From Nilaparvata lugens (lineage: Eukaryota > Arthropoda > Insecta > Hemiptera > Delphacidae): 64,000 nucleotides of DNA. How positions within the stretch are numbered: the first letter of the stretch is position 1; each line of letters opens with the position of its first letter. The notes beneath the pieces are model-generated. The model searched no databases and was not told the origin of the DNA. It saw nothing but the letters and a program-made list of their open reading frames with translations. The position numbers and the translations under genes are program-made. The stretch spans positions 14,394,135 to 14,458,134 of the forward strand of contig NC_052505.1 in NCBI RefSeq assembly GCF_014356525.2. The letters are read 5' to 3'. This document shows, piece after piece, positions 32,481 to 44,285 of this stretch.

Positions 32481-33529
32481 ATTGGTTGAGAGACTGTTAA
32501 AACTCGCAGGGGTGCCGACAAGGGGGGGGGGGCACGGCGCAATTTGCGCCATCAACATTTTTGGGGGGCACGATTTTTTTTACATTTTATGTCAACATTT
32601 TGAATCATGGCTAAAAAATCCTTATGTAGTTTTAATACTTTTTCCCACCTTTACAATGTTATATTTTGCAAAGTGTAACTCAATATAAAGCATGAATAAT
32701 ACAATTGATAATATGTTGTATGCAGAAATTTTAGTAATTTTAAGCCTATGAGTTTGAAGGTAAATCTTTGACAAAAATAAATTATAACTTCATCATTCAC
32801 TATTATTCTGATTCCCTTTGCTTAATTTTAATTTTTAATGGTCCTGTGTTTGAGTTTCCTTGCTGTTGAAACCTAATTTTCTCAAAAGCACAATGCTAAG
32901 TTAAATTGTAATGTACATTTTAATCTAATAATTATTTTAATTTCGAAGGCGTTTCATGATGATATTAATGTCTCTGAAATGAAAATGCAAGTATAAACAA
33001 CATCGCAAATTCTAGTGAATTTGACAGAAGAAAAAACTTCTTTTGTCAAAAATATCAAATGAAGCCAATTTCAATCTTTCAAATTTTCACCCTATTTACC
33101 ACACAGTAATCAAGTAATTATTGTAATGCTTCATCATTTTTTTCCTGTTTTGTATAATAGTCCAATCAAATGGTCGTTTTTCAGGAAACAGCCCGAAAGA
33201 ATTTTTATCGACGGTTCTATATGTATTTTGGGGGGCTGAATTCTAATCTGAAATTTTCTGACACACCAGAGAGCGGATTCACCCCCAAAACTCCCAAAAA
33301 ACCCCAAAATTTCGGACTTTTTTCAAGTTTTTAATTTAATCTTAAGAACCTTCAACTTTTCGAGAAAAATCATTCCCTAGAATATTAAAGATAATAAAAT
33401 TTCCAATAAATTAAGTGGTCGTGCAGGACTCTACAATTCTTGATTCTGGAGCTAAAAGTTTTCAAAAAAGGGGTATTTTTAAGGAGTTTTCAAACCTACC
33501 ACTTCTACCCTATACAACTAGAATTTTTT
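32481..33529. other. Non-genic stretch with a G-run and a small GC palindrome
   Basis: An 11-G run at 32522-32532 is followed by the 15-bp palindrome GGCGCAATTTGCGCC at 32536-32550. The rest is AT-rich with no recognised gene. Confidence 0.5.
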
Positions 33530-33862
33530 CTAGTAATGATAGAAAGCCACACATCACGTGAATTAACAATAATAATTCTGAACAGAATTCCTGAGGTACC
33601 TATTTTTGAATTTAGTAGTGGTGGTTGGGGGAATACACCCAAAAATAGAAAATCATGTCCTACAGCCAAAATTCAAATTTTCATTAGAATGATAGAATAT
33701 CTAGTAATGATAGAAAGCCACACATCACGTGAATTAACAATATTAATTCTGAACAGAATTCCTGAGGTACATATTCTTGAATTTAGTAGTGGTGGGAGGG
33801 GGAATACACCCAAAAATAGAAAATCATGTCCTACAGCCAAAATTCAAATTTTCATTATACAG
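33530..33862 (+). repeat. Tandem duplication, 171-bp unit, two copies, open reading frame throughout
   Basis: CTAGTAATGATAGAAAGCCA starts at 33530 and again at 33701. One frame (33440-33865) stays open through both, giving two 57-residue repeats that differ at a few positions (for example WGNTPKN versus RGNTPKN). I recognise no domain. The unit length divisible by three may be chance. Confidence 0.65.
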
Positions 33863-33889
33863 TAAAGATACATTCTCATGGCCTTCCTA

Positions 33890-34573
33890 CAAAAAAGAAA
33901 CATATTTCGGCTGAAATCACCTTACGAGGGTTATGTTCTATGAGAATCACTCGTTATATTTTAGTAATTCCTAGTGGGGGGCACACATAAGGATACGTCC
34001 AGGATCAAAACTTTAAACACTTATAACTTTTGACTGAATGATCACATCTCCTCGTACTACAGCTCGTTCATATCAACTCGTCAAGGTTGAAAATCATGTA
34101 TCGTCTCACTAAAATTTGTTAAAAAAATAGGAAATTCCTCCTTTAGTGTATTTTAGCCCATATTTCAATGCATAGAAAAATGACCGATTTCTATATTCAA
34201 AACTGTGTGTCTCGGTAACTCAAAATGATACTTGGTCTTGATTTGAAGGAAAAAATCTCCTCTTTTATGTGAGGTGAATGATTTTTGTAAAAATATAATC
34301 GTGAAGTAAGATACGTTTGATTCAAAAAATCAAGAAATTTTCGATATTTTTCTCGACAGTTTTTCAATATAAACAGTGATGCAAGATCAATTTAAGGCAA
34401 CTCAGCTTATAGAGCATGAAATTTTCTCTCATTTAAGACCAATCGCAAGCTTCTATCATGTATTGTACTCATTTTAGAGACTCTTTTATAACAGTAAAAT
34501 CGCAAGAAAAATGAGAAAATAAAGATCATCATTCAATTGGCTGTAACTTTTTAACGATATTGAAAACAGAAGT
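33890..34573 (-). repeat. Interspersed repeat related to 10275-10560, opposite orientation
   Basis: Reading the minus strand, the order of phrases (CATGATTTTCAACCTTGACG, GTACGAGGAGATGTGATCAT, CCTTATGTGTGCCCCCCACT, GATTCTCATAGAA) follows that of the non-coding half of the 944-bp duplication. This is therefore probably one old retroelement family. Confidence 0.55.
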
Positions 34574-35794
34574 ATAATTCATAGGCTGCATTCTATTCTA
34601 AAGTTCTACAATTATTTACTTGGCGGTATTTTACCAGTTCAATATCTTATTTTGTACCGGTTGAGATAACTGAGGATGGCCACTAACGACGAGACAAGTG
34701 TGTATCGAGCATGTGTGAACGGACATGTTGTCTTCGAACGAAGAGCTTCGTGAAAGGCTTCGAACGAGAAAAACAGCTGTTTGACAGCAGCTCCTAATGG
34801 AAATAAACAACCAATAACAATAAATAAACCACTGGAAAATACAAATCAGTATGAGACAAAAATAATTTAACCTCAGAAAGAACATCGAAATTAAAACCTA
34901 ACCTCAAAAATTATCGCTGATGACACAACATGTACGACGAGCATGTGTGTACATACAACAACCAATAACAATCAATAAACCACTGGAATTACAGATCATT
35001 ATGATACAAAAGAATTTAACCTAAAATAGAGCAACGAATAAAAATAAACAACAAAACATCGAAGATATAAAAACCTAACCTCAAATATTTTTGCTGATGA
35101 CACAACATGCATGACTAGCATGTGTGTACACACATGTTCAACACACTTGTCCTGTCGAAAGTGGCCACCCTCATTTCCATCTACAATATTCGTTTTCTAA
35201 CCGATAATAAATGTTATTCTATAAAACAGTCTAAATTATAGAGTCTCATAAAATAATGAATCATTAATCGAACCGTAACTTTATTAGTAGAGTCACAACT
35301 GAAAGTGCCAATTATTGAATTCACGGAGCAATGGTCTAATCTCTTAATACAATGATGAACTATTTTTCAATTCTAAACAATGTTACCACCATTCTCTAAA
35401 CATTTAACTTTAAAATGATGATTATTGAAAATGAAACAAATCAAAATTGTTATTCACAATTCAAACAATTAAGGGTCCTGCCAAACCAGAAGGTTATAAA
35501 TTATAAAGGTTTCAAAAATTTTATAATGTAAAATTTATAATATCCAACTCTCACTAACAATTTTTGCGCTCGGATACAAGCAACGGAAATTCAATCATCG
35601 GACATAGATTTTAACTTTGTCCAAATTCACTTTCCTCAATCAATAAGCCATGAGTTGAGTGGTGTTGAATAGCAATATGACACGACCAACCCATTTTGTA
35701 GATTGTGTGATGGTAAAAGGTGTGAGAGAGAGAGAGTGAGAGAGGCATGAAAAGATGTAGGTCGACAAGTGAAATCGATGGAAATGATAAGAGT
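34574..35794. repeat. Segmental repeat, copy C (lacks the Penelope-like insert)
   Basis: Matches copy A from its first base. It differs chiefly by single-base deletions in short homopolymers, then jumps at 35793 to sequence matching 32147. It has neither the retroelement nor the B repeat, so it represents the unoccupied arrangement with a further deletion. Confidence 0.8.
34673..35170. mobile_element. MITE family A copy inside segment C
   Basis: Same element and same position within the segment as the copy at 28325-28829. Confidence 0.7.
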
Positions 35795-36129
35795 TTACCT
35801 GGCATCACACTACTCTGTCAAACGAATATGCATATTGCTAGACACTATAATAATAATTATTGTTCCTTTAATTGGAAAAAACTATTTAATCAAGAACGAG
35901 CCGAAATCTTTTAATAATAGTAGCAAAAGGACGATGGGAAAAATAAACCAGACATTGTCCTTCTCTTTTATCAGCCTTGGAAGCTTCCTGATGGTTGACA
36001 AAGTCGTCTCCTAAAGAACAATGAGTACAAAACGACTGATTTTCTACCTTGTTCTGTTATAATTTTCAAGACTGCTGAATTAGAGCTCGATGAAGAAGAT
36101 ATCTCAAGAGCTATGATATAGTTAATATT

Positions 36130-37560
36130 AGTTTAGAGACTGCTAAAACTCGTCTCCTAAATAGCAATGAGTATAAAACGATTGATCATTTCTACATTAT
36201 TCTGTTATAATTTTCAAGACTACTGCATTGGAGCTCAATAAATAAGATATCTCAAGAGCTATGATATAGTTAATATTAGTTGAGAGACTAGGAAATCACC
36301 ACTTCATGTATAGAGTCTTATCACTAAAGACTGGAGAATTTAGATATCAAATCAAATTTATTCACTTGAGATTCGTACATATTACGTTACCTGATAGTAC
36401 GTTGGTTATGAACAAGGATTCCATACAAGATGAGAGTGTTATTAAAATATCGATATGCTTTAATAACCCAGTAACACAGAAAAATATCGAAACATCGAAT
36501 AAGCAGAGTCTTGGTTATCCCATATTTGAACACCCCAAATAAGTCTACTATTTATTCATGTTATCAATTACCTCTGTATACAGTCAAGAGACTTGTGTCA
36601 CGCAATGACACTTTCCCGTGTCAATATAGACAATGAAAATGAACAGGTAACAGCATGTCAACTTTTGATGAAACAACAGGAAAGATATACGAGTGTACAT
36701 TTATATAAGGATGAAAATCATTTTCCAGTGAAAGTAAGCAACTTGACTAAGCACTTGTGGAGGAGGGAGGAGGACTAGTGTGGGTATTATAATTTCCAGA
36801 AAAGCAAAAAGATGATAAGCGGATAGACATAAGCAGAAAGATTATTGAAAAAAAGTAAAAACGATGTACCACACAATGGGTGTTTACATTTAATATATTT
36901 GAGTTACAACCCTCATTTTTTTAAAAACTAAAACTTCTATCAGCCGCCATTTTGGATACAAGCAACATAGAACATTTTTATCTTTCTTGTTTTAAATAGG
37001 CCTTTTAAAATGATGTACCATACAATGGGTGTTTACATTTAAAATATTCCAGTTACAACCCCAAGTCACCCCTTATGAGGGGTTGAAATTCAGTTGAACG
37101 TTAAAAGGTAGAGTATTCGATCAATAACTTATCCTGAAAGTTACAGTATTATATATACAACAGTCTCCAACTTATTGAAGGGTTCCCATACATATGACTC
37201 ACTCTGTTTATGACTCCATAGGCTGATGGGGGATGGTTAGGGTATCTGGGAGAAGAGGTTGTCTCCAAGTCTCCAACAGATTATTTTAGAAGGATACAAG
37301 AAGTGTATGGTTTTTGCATACATTTCAGAAAAAATAAGTTCCTTAAACATCAGAAATACTGAAGAAAAGACCACACAGCCTTATCGTTTTGTAGAGGAAA
37401 TTGACGATTGTCAATGTTATTTTGTAATAACATGTATAAATAATAAATAAATAACAATATTAGATAAATTTCAAGAGAATTGCTTTTCCGAACTACCAGA
37501 GAGCGATTTTCATCTCATTTATTTATTGATAAACAGAACTAATAGAGTATTTCAATGCTA
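36130..37560. other. Sequence with short ORFs and a repeated 30-bp phrase, no recognised gene
   Basis: Open stretches at 36306-36542, 36593-36778 and 37259-37450 on the plus strand encode unfamiliar peptides of 61-78 residues. None has a motif I recognise, and no splice or family evidence links them. GTACCA(C/T)ACAATGGGTG followed by TTTACATTTA occurs at about 36866 and again at 37015. Confidence 0.4.
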
Positions 37561-37574
37561 CTTGAATTGTTTAT

Positions 37575-37770
37575 TGATTCTTCTTTAGGTACTTTCTCCA
37601 TTACGGAGGTTAGCTATCATCATGGCAATTCCTTACTTTGTTTACTACTGCTCAGAAGCGGTCCTGTGACGAGCATTTGAATGCTTCCCTCAGGTTTCTC
37701 AACCAAGACATTCTTCTACGTCCCACTGAACGCTTACCAACAAGTTTACCTTGTATTATGAGGTGCAGAA
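37575..37770 (-). pseudogene. Non-LTR retrotransposon C-terminal fragment
   Basis: The minus strand reads LIIQGKLVGKRSVGRRRMSW then LRNLREAFKCSSQDRF, a stop, and AVVNKVRNCHDDS. It is a second, diverged relative of the RTE-type ending found at 9710-9885, with an in-frame stop. Confidence 0.65.
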
Positions 37771-37909
37771 TTACATATCTGCATTAAACAGCAATGTTTA
37801 TAGATATACATATTCAATTCTTTATCATCTAAACTAAAATTTCTTACCCTGTCATATTATGCAAGATCCGACTCAGCAAAATAATTTATTGTTTTTTTTT
37901 CTTATTTAA

Positions 37910-38140
37910 AAATGTGATGGTGCCCCAAACAGGACTTTTAGTCCTCGGGGTACTTATAATTATTTATTCTTCTATTGTTATAGATGAGTTATTGTGATTT
38001 CTTTGTACAACGTGTAATTATTTCATTATCTTTATTTTTATAATTTGCAATATTGTTGTAATATTCTCTACTTTTCATAATTTTTGATTATGTAATGTAT
38101 CAATTGGAAGAATAAATGAATTTATTATTATTAATTCAGG
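37910..38140 (+). repeat. Probable non-LTR retrotransposon 3' tail
   Basis: GATGGTGCCCCAAACAGGAC, then an AT-rich stretch ending AGAATAAATGAATTTATTATT. The layout (unique phrase, AATAAA, short-unit tail) fits a retroelement 3' end. No coding part remains. Confidence 0.4.
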
Positions 38141-38370
38141 TGAAAACAACAGGCATTCGCCCAAATATATGAATTTATTATAATATAATTATAATATTCC
38201 GCGGGGTTGGCTCCTCAAGTGGTCAAGTGTCCAACGAGTGTAGCAGGTGCATGTCTCCATTATCTGAGCAATGCCTCTATTATCAGGTGCATGCCTCTAA
38301 ACTTATCAGAGCAATAAGATAGCATCGCGACCATGGAGTCGACTGCTTTCCTAAGTTTGTTGAATTAGGT

Positions 38371-39040
38371 GGGCCGTCCACTGGAACCGATTTCGTCCGA
38401 ACTAGCACCGGCCGAAAACTACCGAACTCGTCCGAACGATCCCCTAACAAAGAAAGCTATAGATAATAGATGCTCGTCCATTGCAACGAGGATCCTTCAT
38501 ACGTCCATGCACGACCGTCTCCGGCCGATCAAGTTTTCGATCCGAAGTGAATGGGATTTTCCGGCTCTATCCGGATGAAGTCGACCTGAGACAACATCAT
38601 CCTAACCTCAAAATTGTTTCACAGTCTTGTCTGTTTTTGTTTTTTGAACTTGATCTGTTTTATAAAGTTTTAACTATGGACAATGAAAAGTTGATAAGTT
38701 TGGTTCAAGAGCATGTTCCATTGTGGGATATGCGAGACAAAAGATATCATCGATATCATCATCATCATCGTGATGTTCAAAGGAATCTGTGGACAAAGAT
38801 TGCTGAACAAATCGAATCTGAAGATAAAATTATTTTAATGAAATAACTAATTTATTGGATATTTGTTTATTCAGTTTTCAAAATCTCAATATAATCATTG
38901 ATAATGAAATATTTTGGTGGCTATGATAGTGACTACGGTTCCAATGGACGACCATATTCGTCCGAATTAACGGCCGGCAGATTCGTCCGATCCAACGGCC
39001 GAACGAATCGGTTGAATACGGTTCCAGTGGACGGTTACCC
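38371..39040 (+). mobile_element. Harbinger-like element with an internal MADF-type gene fragment
   Basis: Inverted ends GTCCACTGGAACCG and CGGTTCCAGTGGAC, each followed inward by several TTCGTCCGA and CGGCCGAA subterminal repeats. The inside encodes a MADF-like peptide (38676-38846). Harbinger/PIF elements carry a Myb/MADF-like DNA-binding protein beside the transposase; here the transposase is absent. The target duplication is not clear. Confidence 0.65.
38676..38846 (+). CDS. Short MADF-domain peptide, N-terminal part of a transposon accessory protein
   Basis: ATG at 38676 in the context AACTATGG opens 56 codons: MDNEKLISLVQEHVPLWDMR then DKRYH, a HHHH insertion, RDVQRNLWTKIAEQI. The spacing of LI.LV..H..LWD and W..IA matches the start of MADF DNA-binding domains. 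The real domain is about 80-90 residues, so this one is cut short, ending ...KIILMK. The His run comes from a CATCAT expansion. Probably not functional; it may be a fragment whose continuation was lost. Confidence 0.6.
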   Translation: MDNEKLISLVQEHVPLWDMRDKRYHRYHHHHRDVQRNLWTKIAEQIESEDKIILMK

Positions 39041-39274
39041 TATGCGTATAATATCCGAAATGGTAGAGCGGCCAATATCCGATTTCATGTGCATCTTGAG
39101 TTGAGGACCAACATTCAATGTTGGATTCGACGTCGGCCCATGAATAGGGTTATTATTGATGTTGGATCTCTAGCTGGACGAGTTGGATGAACTGGAGATC
39201 CATCCGACACCCCAAGGTCAGCCGACTAGTCAGAGTAGAGTGGTAAAATATCCGATCAGTGTGGTCTTACTATA

Positions 39275-39588
39275 GTGAGGTCCACATTATAACGGCAGTG
39301 AAGAAAGATAGGAGAACAGCGTTGCCGATTCTCTGCCTTGCCACTGCCTTCTATAGAAGATAATACCGGTATATCTGATTGATTATGAAATATGTTCATT
39401 CTTCTTTGAAATTATAAAGAATTATATATTTTTTTCGTGAAGAAAATAATATCCAAAGATAAATTAATCAATTTTCATAATTGAGATTTCTTTTTTCTAA
39501 TTAATTATATTTTCTACATTGTAGAATGATAGCCAAGGATAGAATCACCAATGTTGATCAAATGCTGCCCTTATAACGTGGACTTCAG
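39275..39588. mobile_element. MITE family B copy (GTGAGGTCCACGTTATAATG)
   Basis: Left end GTGAGGTCCACATTATAACG, right end TTATAACGTGGACTTCAG, TA beside the ends. Inside lie GCCGATTCTCTGCCTTGCCA and AAGGATAG phrases shared by all copies. Ends flanked by TA fit a Tc1/mariner-type MITE. Confidence 0.75.
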
Positions 39589-39879
39589 TATAGTAGTATA
39601 AAATAAATCATTTTGGGTTTCATTCTTTTCAGTCAAGCGATATGGAAATCAATTCTCTTAGCTGTGGAAGTCTTATGTCTAGAAACTAAAGAAAGGTTCA
39701 CGTCGATTATGTCAGGTTTTTCATTAAAGCTGTGAAACGGCGAAGAGCATTCTCCCTAGGGCAGAGCATTTTATTAGAGGTGGCTTTTTTAAGACAATGC
39801 AAAAATCATTAACGAAATATTGTGTCATATAATATGAGATCTTATTAAGATTATCCCAAGATTGACATAATCCCATTAT

Positions 39880-40289
39880 TGACCGAGCGAAGTGAGGTCC
39901 AAGATTCAAGTCGACGGTTTGGCATTTCTCTTAATGTTCAAATGTTTAAATGTTTATAGTTGCGCATTTACGGCGAAACGCGGTAATAGATTTTCATAAA
40001 TTTGACAGGTATGTTCCTTTTTAATTGCGCGTCGACATATATACAAGGTTTTTGGAAATTTTGCATTTCAAGGATAATATAAAAGGAAAAAGGAGCCTCC
40101 TTCATACACCAATATTAGAGTAAAAATCAGACTTTAGAATTATTATTCATCATAAATCAGCTGACTAGTGATTACACAGATGTGTGGAGAAGCCAGTCTA
40201 TTGCTGTATTTCCATAAGGTCTATAGTTTTAATCAGGTACTTTGTTGATGAGAATACTGCGTGAGGTCTACTGTTCACAGAACTACTAG
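39880..40289 (+). mobile_element. Element family C, copy 1 (TGACCGAGCGAAGTGAGGTC)
   Basis: Starts TGACCGAGCGAAGTGAGGTC, itself a small hairpin, and ends TTCACAGAACTACTAG. Inside are GCGCATTTACGGCGAAACGC and GACAGGTATGTTCCTTTTT. No TIRs and no coding. Other copies at 41943, 42908 and 51709. Confidence 0.6.
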
Positions 40290-40415
40290 TAATATTAATG
40301 TTGAATCAGTAATCAACTAAATTTTCATTATTCATGTATGACACAGTGAACTACTCCGACGACATAAAAACCAACCGTTGTTGGTTGAGTCAATCTTGAC
40401 TATCTATTGTCGTTA

Positions 40416-40759
40416 AGGCTGGCCACTAACGACAGGACAGGCACGATAAACATGTGTGTACACACATTTCGTCTTAATTGTTGTGTCATCACAGCGAAAG
40501 GCTTCGAACAAAATTCATTAAAGTTAGGTTTTTGTATCTTTGATTTTTTGTTATTTCTTCTTCACTACTCTATTTGAGATTGAATTATTTTTGTTTCATT
40601 ATAATTTGTAATTTTTCCAGTGGTTTATTTATTGTTATTGGTTGTTTATTTGTTGTTAGAAGCCTCCCGCTGATGACTAAACATTCATGATGAATGCATG
40701 AGCATGCATGTGTGTACACACATGTTCATCATGCATGTCCTGTCGTTAGTGGCCAGCCT
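40416..40759. mobile_element. MITE family A copy
   Basis: Ends AGGCTGGCCACTAACGACAG and CTGTCGTTAGTGGCCAGCCT are exact inverted repeats. Best-preserved ends of the family. The inside includes GTGTGTACACACAT on both sides. Confidence 0.8.
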
Positions 40760-41724
40760 TTGTCGGTCTCAGCTTCGATTCTCGTCCAGCAGGTGATTAC
40801 AATCGATTGATTGAAGAAGAACATACAAGAAGGTCTACGAAACAATTTTCCTCAAAAACCACTTTTGAGACTCTGACACAAAATGTTTTATCATCATCTA
40901 TGATAACAAAATTTACAATAATCTTTGAAGCATAAAACTACGCTTTTGATATTTTTAGAGAAGTAGAACTTGTTATAGACTTATCCTACGAAAAATCTCA
41001 TTCCAGCTTTCAATTTAATTATTGTTCATAGATTTCTTTACTCACTTCAATAAGTAGAGTAAACATAAGTTGTTGATTACAGAAATTGAAGACAACTTGA
41101 TTGGATTTGAGAACACCAACAAATTGGAACATTGTTATAAACAACAACTGAGTTATACTGTTTACTTCATCAAACGAACAAACTAATAAGGTTGTAAACA
41201 AACTGCGTTTAAGATCTTCAGCAGAGTGAGCTTACATAACGATATTTAAAAATGTAACATAGTTTATCGATATCGTGTATTATCTCAGGTAGATCCTAAC
41301 TATATAAGTTTATTATCAATGCAACTGATATCATAATCAATGGATACCTCAGAATCGATCCCAATATACTTTAAAAATAAAGTAAATTCGTATAGGTTTA
41401 GTTGGTGGAGAGTCCCTTGCAGGAAGGTTCCACCTGGCCTGATTATATCATTTAAGTCATCAATGACTTCAGCAGTCATAGGCCTACTTGAGCTGGGATC
41501 GACATTTTAACGTGCCCATCCGATAACACGTGAAAAAGTAAACGTAAGGGGAACGTTAGTAAAGTGAAGAGTTACGGGGTTGAGTTACTTTGAGAATATG
41601 TTTTATAAAAACTCAAAAACCAATTCTCCCTGCAAACTCCATTCGTCAATTTGATGGCAGAAAATATGTCTTCAGTAGGAGTACAGTTTGGAAATAGAAT
41701 CTTTCGTGCTACCTATGGTCCTGC
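40760..41724. other. AT-rich sequence with no recognised gene
   Basis: No exon or mobile-element end recognised. Confidence 0.45.
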
Positions 41725-42376
41725 GGTCCACGTTATAATGGCAGTGGAGAAAAATAGGAGAGCAACATAGCCGATTCAACTTGCCACTGCCTTCTATAGA
41801 GGACAGCTGATACCAGTGCATCTGACGTAATATTAACTGTTCATTTTTGTTTAAAATAATTAATTATATTTTAAGAAAATAATTCTTCAAAGATTGAATA
41901 ATAACTTTTAATCTTCTTCTTCTTTGAAATAATAACTTTAATTGACCGAGCGAAGTGAGGTCTAAGATTCAAGGCTCCTTTTTCCTTTTATATTACTACT
42001 GTATCCTTGAAATGAAAAATTTCCAAAAACCTTGTCTATACGTCGGACACGCAATTAAAAAAGGAACATATCTGTCAAATTTCATGAAAATCTATTACCG
42101 CGTTTCGCCGTAAATACGCAACTGCGCAAACATATAAACATTAATAGAAATGCCAAACCGTCGACTTGAACCTTAGACCTCACTTCGCTCGGTCAACTAG
42201 TAATTTATTGAGATTAAATATTTTGTTCATCAATTATGTTTCTACATTGTTAAAAAACGATCTGGCAACTTTCTGGAGCTAGAAAAGGATAGCGCTACCT
42301 GCCTTGTCGAATGATAGACAAGGATAGCAACACCAATGTTAATCAAATACTGCTGCCATTATAACGTGGACCTCAC
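41725..42376. mobile_element. MITE family B copy, interrupted by element family C
   Basis: Left end (first bases lost) GGTCCACGTTATAATGGCAG, right end ATTATAACGTGGACCTCAC. A 253-bp family C piece sits at 41943-42195, splitting the element's AT-rich centre. Confidence 0.7.
41943..42195 (-). mobile_element. Element family C, copy 2 (both ends carry the same terminus, inverted)
   Basis: The plus strand opens TGACCGAGCGAAGTGAGGTC, runs about 30 bp, then switches to the minus-strand version of the same family and closes CTCACTTCGCTCGGTCA. The usual CTAG-side end is missing from this copy. Confidence 0.6.
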
Positions 42377-42599
42377 AATAAGCACGTAGGAAGACCAACA
42401 ATATGTTATGTGGGAACTGGGAAACAACCAGGTTGTACTGCTTATTTTGAATTTCTACATGTTTTAACAACCTTGTTAAAATACATATTTGATCCATTTT
42501 TATGCGTGTTCTGCATTGGCAATTGAATGTACTATGAAGAATCTGATGAACTTAGCATAGGCACCTCACGCCTCGTTACACATTCATGGCATGTCACGC

Positions 42600-42720
42600 A
42601 TGTCCTGTTCACATTGTTTTCGGCTATCATGAGGAGGAGGAGGATGAGCATGAGGATGAGGAGGATGAGGGGTTGAGGAAGAGGAGAGGAGAGGACCTTA
42701 GCGTGCGACAGTGATCCAGA
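42600..42720 (+). repeat. Purine-rich low-complexity tract (GAGGAT/GAGGA)n
   Basis: GAGGAGGAGGATGAGCATGA and similar units for about 80 bp, almost free of C and T other than in GAT. The reverse frame reads as a Leu-rich ORF, which I do not trust. Confidence 0.6.
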
Positions 42721-42907
42721 ACGCCGCTTCCTCCCCTTCCTTCTCAAAAACACTCTGATGCATTCTCATTTTTACCAACTGTTATGCCAGATGACCTTCA
42801 CTTTTTCCTACCACAAAATTTTACTATGGACTTAGGCCTAGCATTTTTCTTCGTGCACTGGCTAGTTCAAGTTTTTTCCTTCTTTTAAGTAGCTATGTAG
42901 GTATATT

Positions 42908-43621
42908 TGACCAAGCGAAGTGAGGTCTAAGATTCAAGTCGACGGTTTGGCATTTCTCTTCATGTTTAAATGTTAAAATTTTCATATGTTTATATGTTGC
43001 GCATTTACGGCGAAACGCGGTAATAGATTATCATGAAATTTGACAGGTATGTTCCTTTTTTAATTGTGCGTCGACGTATATACAAGGTTTTTGGAAATTT
43101 TGCATTTCAAGGATAATATAAAAGGAAAAAGGAGCCTCCTTCATACGCCAATATTAGAGTAAAAATCAGACTATAGAATTATTCATCATAAATCAGCTGT
43201 CGAGTGGATTATAAATTGCATGCCATGACGCATGCGATTCAATATCTCAATGTAACTTGGTAAAAAATCAGCAGCTGTGTAGACTATTAATTGCATACCT
43301 CATTGAATGCAATTTTTATGCACTATTAAAATGAACTATTGATTGCGTGCAATAACGCATGCAATTGATAACTAAAATAACATACTATTGTCTCTCGAAC
43401 TTTCACTGCTTTGAACTCGGACTGTCCTGTTGCCAGTATGTCTTGAAGGAGATTAGCTTTTGATGTTAGCATTTTTAAAACACCAACTCGAACAGCCATT
43501 AGCCGTTTTCACACCGATATCTCGCCGACACGACATACAGAAAGGATTTACTCTGATGGACAATATAAGAGGAGGCTGCGGTTTATAACTGCGCGAGTTC
43601 TACTGTTCACAGAACTACTAG
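42908..43621 (+). mobile_element. Element family C, copy 3, longest, with 24-bp direct flanks
   Basis: Starts TGACCAAGCGAAGTGAGGTC, ends CACAGAACTACTAG. The 24 bp before it (42884-42907, TTTAAGTAGCTATG...) recur exactly after it (43622-43645), a clear long target-site duplication. Inside are alternating inverted ATTGCATG/GCATGCGATT stretches (43210-43385). Without coding. A duplication this long favours insertion by target-primed reverse transcription. Confidence 0.7.
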
Positions 43622-43645
43622 TTTAAGTAGCTATGTAGGTATATT

Positions 43646-44137
43646 AGTGAGATTGGTGAGTGACCAACAAGGGTTGGATTTCAGATTATTCCATTGATGA
43701 TCTAATTGTAGTATCTATTCCATTATTTACAAACGATAAATAGCACAACGCTGTGCTTCTAGTGAAGAAGTTTGTTTTAAATTTTCAGATCAAAATGTTT
43801 CAAATTAGTCAATATTTTATAATTTCAAGAGTTTAGTGAGAGTAATTTTGATATTTAATTTGGTTTTAAATCTTTCTGAATCCAAATTTTTTTGTTTATA
43901 AGTATTTGTTCAGTAAATTGTTCAGCAATAGCAAAGTCGATATACTCTCTAGACTAGATAGCTCAGGTCTACAAAATATGTGTTGAAATTTTATTTGATT
44001 CATTTTTTTTTAAATTATGGCTTTATAATTCTTTATAATACAAACATTGCATTATAGTACAGCCATGACGCAAATTAAATAAAATTGTTGGGCTGACAAA
44101 TAATTTTTGAATAGTAGCGCTCATCGAATTTCTATCT
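43646..44137. other. AT-rich sequence with no recognised gene
   Basis: Nothing recognisable on either strand. Confidence 0.45.
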
Positions 44138-44138
44138 A

Positions 44139-44285
44139 GCTGTTTACCCTGTTGTCAATATTTGCAGTAGCAGAAGTCTTCGGGGTGAATTACAGCATTT
44201 AATTTGGATTTTCGTTAAATAATAATAATAATAATTAATTCATTAGCATTTGAATAATTTTAATATCTCAGTAATTTCCATATGT
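44139..44285 (+). repeat. Interspersed repeat with a ~60-bp module, copy 2
   Basis: Module 44139-44196 begins GCTGTTTACCCTGTTGTC and ends GAATTACAGC, followed by the shared ATTTAATTTGGATTTTCG flank and a TAA-rich tail. Confidence 0.7.

Noticed and set aside
39880..40289. Firm assignment of family C to Helitrons
   Set aside because: The CTAG end before T and the hairpin fit, but the 24-bp duplication at copy 3 and the lack of a TC start do not. Left as an unclassified element.
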